Below are positions 21,754 to 32,198 of a stretch of DNA of 64,000 nucleotides, piece by piece. This stretch comes from Lasiodiplodia sp. COLG20. Taxonomy: Eukaryota > Ascomycota > Dothideomycetes > Botryosphaeriales > Botryosphaeriaceae. The position numbers were made by a program, and so were the translations under genes. Every line of letters starts with the position of its first letter. The stretch's first letter is position 1. The notes below the pieces were generated by a model, which saw only the letters and a list, made by a program, of their open reading frames with translations, ran no database searches and was not told where the DNA came from. The stretch spans positions 2,852,001-2,916,000 of the forward strand of contig VNWV01000003.1 in assembly GCA_009801085.1 (NCBI GenBank). Direction: 5' to 3'.

Positions 21754-24700
21754 TCATATCTTGATTTCAGCCAGGCTGTAGTATTTCCCCTTCATCTCGG
21801 CATCACTGGGGTCCGAATAAGCTCTATCGACCGCCTCGCGAATCTTTTCTGTGAATTTGAGCGTCTTACGAGCATCCTGAAGTACCTCAATGAGTCTCTT
21901 CCTACTTGCCTCTTTCATACAGTACGGGCTGCTGGAGCCGAACAGCTGCAAGAAAATTTCCTCGGTGATGGGCATTTCAGGATCGCGTTCGAGCATCACC
22001 TGCAGTATATCGATCCCTTGGAAACTGTTGAGGGCTGGTAAAACGGCCTCTGAAGACACCTTCGCTGTGGTGTCGTATTGTAATAAGAGGAGAAGCATTT
22101 GACCGGCGTTCGGATGGGGGTTGAGCGCTGTGCGAAGTACGTCGATTGCGAGTGGGGAGCTTGGTTGTCTTTTCGCAAGTAGAAACCGGAGATCTTGAGA
22201 ATGTTGCGCGGCTTTCAGCATTTCCTCACTAACCCTCAGATTAGTGTCTCGTTCCCACAAATCTTCCAAGATGCCATCTTCTTTGTCTGGGGCCCGAAAT
22301 CCGAAGCGATCCCCAGTACGCAACACAGAGATCACCAAAGACTCTGTTGGCAGAATGGTCCGATCATACTCGAGAAGAGTCTTGATGGACTTCCGCTCAC
22401 TTTGCGCTTGCAATATCTCATGTGTAATCTTGCAGATGGGCTTATGGCTGAGTAAAGCCTTGATCACGGAGTCTTCTGGGGCACGTTTGAGCATTGTCTC
22501 GGTGACACTCGCGCCACCGTTACGCTCTAACAATGCGTGAATCATATCAACATCCGGGAGATCATTCTCTATTGCCGCGGCAATGACATCTTCGGAAACC
22601 ACAATACTCTTGTCGTATTCCAAGATGAGCTGAAGAGTGCTCTTTGGCAGTCCGAAATTGCGTTCTGTCACGACAGCAAGCAGATCCTTTTGGGTGATTT
22701 CAAGCTTCTCGGTCGAGTCCATGAGCATACGGAGTATGGCCTGCTTGTCGGATATATTTTTCAGGTCGAGTTTCCGCGATAAGTCTCCAAACCTTCCCAA
22801 AGTAGCGGTCAAGGAACTTCGACCCTGGTTATCTTTCCTCCTGATATCGGAGCCATACTGCAGCAAAAGACGCGCAGCATTTACCCACAATTTTGAACAA
22901 GCGTAATGCAATGGTGTTTCATGCTCTCTCGAAATGTGGTGGACATCAGCACCGTTACGAAGCAGAAGCTCCACGATATCCACATGCCGTCCCATTAGTG
23001 CCGCAAAAAGCGGGGTTCTGAAAAGGCCACCAGTGGTATTTGCACAAACTCCCTTTTGAAGAAGTAGCCGAACAGTTTCCCCGCTACCAATGAAGGATGC
23101 AATATGCAAAGCATTGCCGAAGGTGGTAAGTTCCGTCTCCGGACCAGCACCGCTAGCAATTAGGAATTGCACGATCTGCTCGGACCTCGTAAGCTGTTTG
23201 TACGAAAGTTCTTTCTCATTCCATGGGATAGGTTTGGGGATCCTCGTCGTGAGCCATTTCGATGCGATTTCCGGCTCATTTTGTTCCTCACTCTGTTGCT
23301 TGGACTGTGTCTCCCGTCTCGCGGATTTTTCCTCTTCTCCTATGGAGCTTTTCTGGCTTTCTCCCAGAGCGGTTTGTTCCCCTTCATTCTTCTGCCCATA
23401 AGAACCAGAATTATATGTGTGTGTTGGTTGAAGTACTCTTGAATGTACCGTTAGGAAACGTCGCAAGGACGGCTCTGCATATCCTTCGAGGGCCGCAATG
23501 ATAGGACTTCCGTAGAATGGATGAACAAAGTTGAGATTTGCCCCGTGTCTCACCAACGTTTTTACTACTGGGAAGTGCAAGTGGAAAGCTGCAATATGCA
23601 GAGCACGGCGACCTCGATCGTCCTCATGGTCAACTCGACTACCCCCTTGAAGCATCATGTTGGCAATAGACTGTGAGCCCGAAACACAGGCATCAATAAA
23701 AAGTTTCGGATTAGAGTTGAAGGGGCCATATGCGAGGAGAATTTTGAAGGCCCTTTCGTCTGCCCCAATGCCTGCTTCCTCAACGGCAGCCAAAAATTCA
23801 TATTCTTCCAGGCCAGATTTGCACAAGCTTTCCAGCAAGATCTCCATGGCTAGCAAGTTACCACTCGAGGATGCCGACTGTAAAGCATTGGGAATGGGTT
23901 GAGGGGCCCATATAGTCGCATTAGAGCGAAGAAGCTCTTGGACGACGTCAACTTTGCCGTAGTAAGAAGCCCGTGAGAGTGCGGTCCCACCCGCAACTCG
24001 GTCAACATTTGCCCCTGCCGCGAGAAGGACGCGCACAATTTGCAAATGACCTGCTTCTGCCGCAGTCACAAGTGCGGTCTGGGACTCATTGACAACCTTC
24101 TCCACATCTGCGCCTTGCCTTACCAGGATTTGCACTACATCTAGATGCCCTTTGCTGCAGGCTTTGTGTAGCGGACTGGCATTTTCGTTCGGAAATACAT
24201 AATGTCGCTCTTTCTTTCCGGTTATATTGATTGGTGCACCTGCAGCCAGCAGCATCCGGATGATCTCAAGGTCTCCGGTACCGCAAGCTGTGAGCAGTGG
24301 ATGCTGGCGGTCTGAAATGTCTTCTTTCGCATCTGCACCGGCTGTGAGTAACAGTCTTACGGCTTGTGTGTGTCGATTCTCAACCGCTAGCTGTAAAGCA
24401 GAAAGGCTTTCCTGTTTGTGGTACGTCCCCTCAAACTCCGCTTTCAATTTGATATCTGCTCCTTGTTCGATCAAGAGTTTGACGACCTCGGTGTGAGTGC
24501 CAACAATTGCAGCACGGAGAGCCGTGTGATATCGGCCATGAAGAATGTTTACATCCGCACCTGATCGTAGTAGAAGTTGAACCATGGAAGTATTCCCACT
24601 GCGCGAGGCAGCCTGGAGCGCCGTGCCGTAATAGTAGCCCACAGAGTTCACGTTGATTTCACGTTGAACGAGTAGCTCTACGTGGTCGAGATCATTGAGG

Positions 24701-27700
24701 AATGCAGCCATTTGGAGAACTAGTCCATATCGCTTATCACGAGCTTTTTGCTCCGGTAGGTTGGAGAGTAGAATCTTAACAACAGCTCCTGGACCTTGGA
24801 CAAAGACATCACTCAGAGCCTCGGTCAAAAGGAATCCGTCATTAGAGCTGGGGGTGGGCAAACAGCCTTGCGAGGTGTGATCGACGAAAAAAGATAATAC
24901 CACGTTCAGCAATGGGTGTATTCCATTGTCAACGGGCTTTAGAACAGCTCCAGCATCTAGGAGCTTTTGTAGAATCGCAGCAGACATGAACTCTCGTTTG
25001 ACCGCCATCTTCAGAGCCAAGCATTTCTCGTTGTTTGAGCTTGCATCTGCACCAGCGGCAATCAGGAGATCTAGGGTCTCAGGTGGGCAATGTTTTGCGG
25101 CCTGGGTGATGGGGTTGATGTTCTGGCCACCCAGAGCGTTCACATCCGCACCATGTTCAAGTAGTAGTCGGAGAGTCGCTTCCTGGCATACTGCGTCTGC
25201 CTGGTTCCACTCATAAGAATGGCCGACACCTCTTTGGTGAAATCTTGCGAACCCACGAAGGCATGCCTGTATTGCATTTATTGGATCTTTGTCGTAACCG
25301 AAATAGTGGAGACGGTTCACATAAGATTTCAGGGTTCGGTTTTCTAATACAACTGCATTCACATCGGCTCCTTCGTGGATCAGCGAGGCCGTGACTTGAA
25401 CGTGACCATTCTCAGATGAGATGACAGCTGCGCGGGTATAGATCATGCTGCGGCTCTCAAATCCTTTGATCTTCGAAGCGAAGAGATGCACAACATCCAA
25501 ATGACCATTTCCAGCGGCAGATATGATACAATCTTTCAAGACACTTTCTTCTATCTGTGGAGATCGAGTGAGGAGGTGTCGGACGAGGGCTGTGTGTCCT
25601 TTCGCTGTGCTGGCTTTGAGCCCCTTATCCAAGTCTTCGTGCGTTAGGGTATATCTACCTGACTCAGGAACAAACGCAAGAAGAGTTGGCATGTGGCCAG
25701 ATTTGCAAGCGTTGAGAAACGCTTCCAGCATAATCTCCTCTTTGATAGGAGCACCAGGTTCCAGGATGTAGTTGATGATATCCGGAGCCTTGTTTTCTGC
25801 AGCATCTTTGAGGATTTTCTCTTTCATACTGTTCAGGACCACTTTTGAACAATGTGAGGAGGCAATTTTCAGTGTTTCTTTGACCAAAAGCGAGTGTCTA
25901 GAGCATCCGACGGTGAAAATTGCGTCAAGTACTTCCCCAATCTGGCCTCGCATTTTTGCGTACTGCAACAAAACATGGACAATCTGGACGTGCCCATTAC
26001 TTGCAGAAAGCTTTAATGCTTCGCAGACTTCTGGAATCGTGTATTCCCGGTGTTGAATTATGATTTCCAAGACATTGACGTGGCCGTTTTGCGCTGCTCC
26101 CTGGAAAGCAGAAACGATCTCCCATTCTACGATCCCCAAGGTTGCTCGCTGCTGGAGAAGAAGCTTGACGACCGAGCTGTGGCCTGCACACGCCCCTGCT
26201 TCGAGAGCGTGATTTTCCCAGTCTTTCCGATCATTGCCTAGCACACGCAGCTGTATCGGCTTCAATGTTGTCTCCGTATCCCTATCTCGCTCTGTGTTGA
26301 AAATTTCTTGATACCCCGAGATTTCAGGACGCTTCTGTGGACCCAGTAGATGGTTCACATCCGCTAGTGTATCATGGTGTTTCCCTTTTCTTGGCTTTCT
26401 GTCACGGCTTGGGGAAGCTTCTCTTAATAGATCTTTATACGGTGAAGGCGGGCACACGGAGCGAGCGAGGGGTGGAGGAGTGTGCTGGAACTTGAAACCA
26501 TTTTCAAGGAAAAGCAGAATGAGTTCCTCATGTCCCCCACTTGCAGCGGCATGAAACGCATCCCTCGCAAATCCTTCTTGGTGGACACGCGCACCAGCTT
26601 TGAGTAGCACCTCCGCCGTGCTCTTCTGACCATGATAGGCAGCGGCCTGGAGTGCTGTTCCGTAAAAGCCACTTGATTGATCGGGACGTGCTCCCTCATC
26701 AAGCAGTAGCCTGACGATCTGCGTGTGCCCCTTCAGCGCGGCGGCCTGGATTGCATCGCCCAAGGGGCCACACGCGTTGACTTTGGCTCCTCGTCCCAAC
26801 AAGGTTCGGACAATGTGGCCATGATTCATCAGACTTGCGACCCTGAGGGGTGGTCCGAACAAACCTTCGGCTTCCACGTTGAGCCCGTTATCGAGTAGAA
26901 AGTTTACAGTTTCTTCGTATCCGTGGAGAGCTGCAGTTGCAATGCCGTCATGTGGTAATAGCTGCAGGGGATCGGAAGACTTGTTCATAAAGTAGCGAAG
27001 AACTCCTAATTGGCCACAGCGAATGGCCTTGGTCATCTTTGTCAGCATTTTGTCTGGAGCAGCTTTTCCGTACAACGAAACTAGCTCCGGTCTCTGAAGC
27101 CACTCGACAACGCGGAGAAAACCTGTTTGGGCAGCCCCTAAAAGGGCGGAATCGTAGTCGTCTTGGCTGCGAATATATCCACTCTCCAGAACGAGTACTG
27201 CGATATTCTCATGTATACTACGGAAAGCTGCATCAAGAGCGTTCGAGAATATACCGCTTGACTGGGTGGAAGCGCCCTGATCCAAAAGGCACTTCACGGT
27301 AGCAGCATGCCCGCCAAAACAAGCAGCATTCAAAGCACTGCCGTATGTCCCGCAGTGGACATCAACATCTGCCCCTTGCCGTATCAGATAGGAGACGACC
27401 GCGTCGTGTCCATATGCAGCGGCAAGGTAGATCCCCGTTCGGCCAATCAGGTTCTTCTGATTCCAATCTGGACCTAGTGTGCTCCTTGCAACGATGAGGT
27501 CAAACAAGCCTTCGAGGCCAAAGACACAAGCAGCGAAGAGTGGCGAGGAGCTACTGCTATTGACCGTATCAAGAACCTTTTTCGGATGGTCTCTAGCAAG
27601 GCCAGTTGAGATTTGCTGGGCGTAGTCGAGCCAACTCATGAATGACAGGCTCACGTCATCATCGTCATAAATGAAGTCGATCAGCTGTCGGAACAACGGG

Positions 27701-29855
27701 TCTTGCTCTGTGGCGCCTGCGCTCCTGTAATGGTCCGCCCAATACATGGCACCGTAACGGTAGAATGTTCCTTCCAAAAGTGGAGTTGAGCCGTCGTGGT
27801 GAGGAGGACCCTGCATACACACCCGGAGACAGCTGGATGCCAAAAGCTGCTGGGCACATGGCTCCGCAAATATGGCTTGCGATCGGAGAAACTCTTGAGC
27901 AGATTGGTGAGCAAAACGGAGCATCGTGTCTTTCGCATCAACGAACACCAAGTTAAAGCAAATATCGACGATATCTGACAGCTTCACCTCCACTCCGTTG
28001 TTGACAGCCGCCAACGAGACTGCCGAGATGATTGCTTCTGGCTTCAGGGGCTCTTTTGTGAACAAGAGCCATGAAAAGACTTGGATAGCAAGGTCGCGCG
28101 CGATCTGCTCAGATTCCAGGACTTTTCTGAGGATATCGGTATATATCTCGTCCAAAGTGGCAAGACGCAGGTCCTTGATAGCGTTCGCAACGTCTTTTTC
28201 ATGCATCATGCGGCAGAGATATTCAATTTGAAGCTTTGCCCAGAGGAACCTAATCATCGTTAGAATGAAAATTGATCCAGACACGGATGTACTTACATTT
28301 CTCCTGCTCCTTCGACCAATTTGTCCACCAGATCATCATGCAGGCTTGATGGGACGCGCCCATTGAGGAGCCTTTTCGCCTCTGTGACACCGTTGATCTG
28401 AGCCCTCACGAAGCAGTCCACATCGGCACGATTACCTTCGTTATTGATGCGAAGCTTTCTTACATCTGGTAAAATCGCATGGATATGGCTGTTGTCTCGG
28501 CTCGTGACTAAGACCTTCGTAACGTTATTCGAGCTTGATACGATCCGACTGAGGGCATGCAGCAACTCATAACGGTCCTGCTCCTTCACTTCATCCATCG
28601 CATCCACAACGATTGTCACTGGATCATTGTTGGTGACTTCCAAAATTAGCCTCACGCAGTCGTTCACCTGCAGTGTCTTCGCCTCGAATCCGTCAAGCTC
28701 AGCCTCGGCCCGCCTGCGTTCATACTCAGACAAAACTGCATCGCGAACTTTTCGCTGCGGCTGAGCAGATACCGCAAGCTGTCGAACGATACTGCGCAAA
28801 ACTTTCTCTGGTTGGCTACGTTCCGGCTCAGCCTCGTAGTCGGCGCAATAGAAGTATGCAAACGGAGCCGTTGTTGGATTCGTAGCGCGCTCGGACAACA
28901 ACGAGTCTACGACCATCGAAGAGAGCATACTTTTCCCGCAACCTGGGATGCCGTGGAGGAGAAAGATCGAAGATGAACTGGACGCCTTCCATTGGCAATA
29001 TTCAGGGTGATCCAGCAACCACTGCCCTGTTCCGGCGAGTCGATGTTCAGAATGATCCGCATGATGGTAGGAAAATTGGATTGGAGACAGCCAATTCAGC
29101 AACTCTCGAAATCTGCTTTCCTCGAGAGCCTTCTCGGAGATGGTTGCTTGGTCTGAGAGGCGCACCATCACAGTCTGGAGGGACAGCAGCCTCTCAGTAT
29201 CGGTAAACCCGGCAAGTTTCAGAACCTCTTTCTCCTGAACAAGGACCTTCACAATATCCTGGTTCTCCACTGTCCGAAATGGACTCTTGCTGATACGAAT
29301 CACAGTCGAATCCTGGTAATAGTGCACAGATTTGGCCAAGAAGCCCAATATCGCCGCATACAAGCGAGTCAAGCTGTCTTCCAGAAGCGAACTGACGGCC
29401 GTCGACTGTTGCAGGTGAAGCTTCTCAAACTCTCGGTACTGAGCGATGAGACGTGAGATGGTTTCCAGGTTGTCCGCCATGGCCCCAAAGATTTCAACGT
29501 CGTTGACTGTCGCTTGCAGCAGGAAACGCACTGCGGCCCACGCTAGCGATGCGGGGGAGGGATCAAACTGCACAGCAGTGTCCCCAACCGCTTTGAACCT
29601 ATCAATCCACCTTGATATCTTTTCAAAGACATCACGAAGGATGATCTCTTCACCATCCGATTTCTTGCAACGCCATCGCTTCTTCATGCACAGTGTTCTC
29701 TTCTCCTCGGATACCTGAAGCACGGCTTCCAGGATATCTCTCCTGCTGGTACTTGCCAAGTTGATGTTGGCTTTGAGGTCGGGGCTCAAGGAGTCCAGAG
29801 CCAACTGCCAGTAGTTGCGGACTCGCGGCCCAGTTGGTGAAGAAGGAGTCGTCAT
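21754..29855 (-). CDS. Giant NACHT-ankyrin (NLR/STAND) protein
   Basis: Two exons, 29855-28297 and 28249-21754, are separated by a 47-nt intron with donor GTAAGT and acceptor GATTAG. The product has 2,684 residues. Residues 1-250 form a helical N-terminal domain (ISRWIDRFKAVGDTAVQFDP, SLAWAAVRFLLQATVND) of the type preceding NACHT in fungal STAND proteins. The NACHT NTPase has Walker A GIPGCGKS at 302-309, Walker B VVDAMDE at about 416-422 and a VTSRD sensor near 450. A helical linker follows (LATLDEIYTDILRKVLE; HQSAQEFLRS). About forty ankyrin repeats, counted by eye, occupy nt 27.6 to 22.8 kb with two non-repeat inserts. The last 330 residues carry different repeats. Fungal NLRs act in allorecognition and putative innate immunity; the ligand here is unknown. 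The gene is uninterrupted and divergent from the SDR gene. Confidence 0.92.
21790..22715 (-). repeat. C-terminal non-ankyrin repeat block of the NACHT-ankyrin protein
   Basis: The protein ends in about ten degenerate units of 26-39 residues that do not fit the ankyrin pattern. Each starts near a Thr/Ser-Glu-Glu turn followed by a short helix and an LLEYD/LLERD-like end. Examples are ITQKDLLAVV to LILEYDKS, VSEDVIAAAI to LLERNGG, VSEEMLKAAQ to FLLAKRQ and ITEEIFLQLF. The nucleotide sequence is well diverged between units, so the array is old. Confidence 0.6.
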
Positions 29856-31066
29856 GTTGGAAACAAGAAAAGGAATGTAGCTTCATAGGCTGACAGAAGA
29901 GCTCACGCTGATAGATAGAGTTGAGCAATTCATAGTATCTCAGAATTTTGATCAGTGCGGCACCGTCTGTGCAAGGCGAAGAGGTGGAGGGCGCAGATAA
30001 GTGGAAGCTTATATTAGACGCAAGGCTGAAATCGATAAAGGCCCCCAAAGCCACAGCAGAGATCTACACTGCGCGCCTGACCACACCAAACGCTGTCGAC
30101 CAATTACGTTCCTGGTTTAATTGTACACCATATTTTGATGGCACTCCATAAGGCATCGAGCTCCACGCGTCGACGATTGTGTGACCTGCGCTGATGCCTA
30201 CTGAACCATACACTCCTTGGCATTGGGGCGCTTAGCATCATACAGCCAATACATAGCGCTAGAACTTTCCATAAAAGCGACAGGCTAATTGTGAAATCAC
30301 AGCCTTGTCATAAGCTTCGAAATTTCAAAAGGGTTGGGTGAGAGAAGGGCGAAGACAGCATCTAACAATCGTGAACTTATTTGTAGAGAAAACTAGATGA
30401 ATTTGTAAGTCGAAGAATTTAGCAAAACTTTTATCGAATAGAAACAAGTACATTATTTAGCATTAATGTAGCGCGTACGATTGTTTCAGGCCAACTACCG
30501 GCCACCGATCGGCACGACGCGGGGATCCGATCAGTGCACTCACTTCGTCATCACTCTTCGTTTCTGGCTTCCGCCGCAAACTTTCAAGCACGAAAAAATT
30601 GGGATACAAAGAGCAAGACTGAGTAGTACCAATCGGAACCATCATCTCATATCCCTAGCGACATGGCAAGGTGATTCGCTGCAAGGAAGGGTGCGAAGCC
30701 GAGAGGCAAACGAGCCCGCGTGCCGAACCTCCGCACGCCGCAACTACCCGACGGTGTTTTACTCGCCACACCATCCATCGCCTTGACCCCAATTAATCCG
30801 CATGGTGATCAATTGCAACGTGCATTCGGATACTTTATCTTCGGAAGCCGAAGAAAGCGAAGGCCGACTCAGGTGATCTGTTCTGAAAATCATGTGTGGA
30901 TCAACTGTAACTCAAAGGCCGCGTTTAGTCTCTCGGCCTTGGAAAACCGCGAAGGCCGATGCAGGTAAAGTGTATATAAAAGATGGAAATCAACCTCCAA
31001 CCACCGCAGTCTCTTCGATATTAAAATCTGCAGTACCGTTTCGGCTATCGAACTCTAACCGTCGTC
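29856..31066. other. Divergent intergenic region, NACHT-ankyrin / SDR
   Basis: This 1.2-kb spacer holds the promoters of the NACHT-ankyrin gene (-) and the reductase gene (+). Nucleotides 30230-30480 are clearly AT-richer than the surroundings. On the reductase side, GCGAAGGCCGACTCAGGT at 30857-30874 recurs with two mismatches at 30949-30966, and a TATA box follows. No gene is recognised. Confidence 0.5.
30973..30980 (+). promoter_or_regulatory. TATA box of the SDR gene
   Basis: TATATAAA lies 94 nt before the reductase start codon and seven bases after the second copy of an 18-nt direct repeat (GCGAAGGCCGATGCAGGT). This compact layout suggests an inducible promoter. Distance and sequence fit a functional TATA box. 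Confidence 0.6.
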
Positions 31067-31975
31067 ATGTTGTCACAATCGATGCCTCTATCCGGCAAGG
31101 TAGCCATTGGTGCGTGGGAGCCCTACTCTGTAAATGCGTCCATACTAATGATATCGGGGATCTAGTAACCGGATCGAGCCGCGGCATTGGCGCAGCCATC
31201 GTGCTCAAGCTCGCATCATGCGGGGCAGACGTCGTCGTGAACTACGTCTCGTCTCAAGCGCCGGCCGAATCTGTTGCCGCCAAAGCTCGCGAGTTCGGCG
31301 TCAAAGCTATCTGCATCCGGGCGGACGTCAGCAAACGCGAGGAGATTGGCCATCTCTTTGAGCAGGCCAAACAGCAGCTTGGAAGGGTGGATATCGTCAT
31401 GAGCAATTCCGGGATCGAGCACTTTGGAGACCTGGAGACGGTCAAGGAAGAGGAAATCGACAGGGTTCTCGCTGTCAACGTGAAGGCGCAATTCTTTGTT
31501 GCGCAGGAAGCACACAAGTACCTTGAAGATGGTGGTCGTTTGATTCTTATTTCGTCCATCTCGGCTGTCTGGGTAAGTGTGTTGAAAGGGAATGATCGCT
31601 TGGGTTCTGTACTGACTCTGCTAATAGGGTGTTCCTCGGCATGCCCTTTACTCAGCCTCGAAGGCCGCCATCACCGGCATGGTCAAATGTCTGGCATGCG
31701 ACTTTGGAAGCCGCAACATCACCGTCAATTGTATTGCCCCTGGCGGTATAAAGTCCGACATGTATACCGAAGCAGCGAAGGAATATTTCCCAGGTGGTGA
31801 CAGGATGACGGTGGAGGAGATTGATGAGAAAGCAGCTTCAATGAGTCCGATGAAGAGGCCTGGCTTCCCTGATGATGTGGCAGGTGTTGTTGCGCTTTTG
31901 GCTATGCCGGAATCCCAATGGATGACTGGGCAGACCTTCCACGTTGGTGGAGGCGCTCACATGGCAACGGCTTAG
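31067..31975 (+). CDS. Short-chain dehydrogenase/reductase, tetrahydroxynaphthalene/versicolorin reductase-like
   Basis: Three exons, 31067-31109, 31166-31572 and 31628-31975, encode 265 residues. Donors are GTGCGT and GTAAGT, and branch points ACTAATG and GCTAATAG are visible. The cofactor motif TGSSRGIG is at 16-23. MSNSGIEHFG corresponds to the NAG strand, LILISSISAVW carries the catalytic Ser near 145, and YSASKAA gives Tyr158 and Lys162. The C-terminal part with SPMKRPGFPDDVAGVVALLA and MTGQTFHVGGG is typical of the NADPH-dependent naphthol/versicolorin reductase clade of DHN-melanin and polyketide pathways. No polyketide synthase is nearby, so a true melanin role is not supported by context. 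It is divergent from the NACHT-ankyrin gene and convergent with the TolB-like gene. An ATG at 31082 is an alternative start. Confidence 0.85.
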
Positions 31976-32198
31976 TTATGCGTAGAATCGTACATATTTG
32001 GAAGGTAACAATGCAAAGTCGTATTGAAATTCGTTTTCAAATACATACACAGGCTTATCTAGTAACAACTGGTGATTGGAAGGAGACTCTATTTCAAATT
32101 GAAGTATGTACTTGAGAAGTGTTTCAAACTCATTACTTCGATCCAGACTTCCACGGGGACTGTTACAGGCAACTCCTTACATTTCCCGCACCCCAACT

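Noticed and set aside
30892..31066. Upstream extension of the reductase frame
   Set aside because: It would cross the TATA box and the first intron; splicing from the ATG at 31067 rebuilds the TGxxxGIG motif cleanly.
31067..31975. Part of a DHN-melanin or aflatoxin-type gene cluster
   Set aside because: The reductase resembles that clade, but no polyketide synthase, dehydratase or pathway regulator lies nearby.
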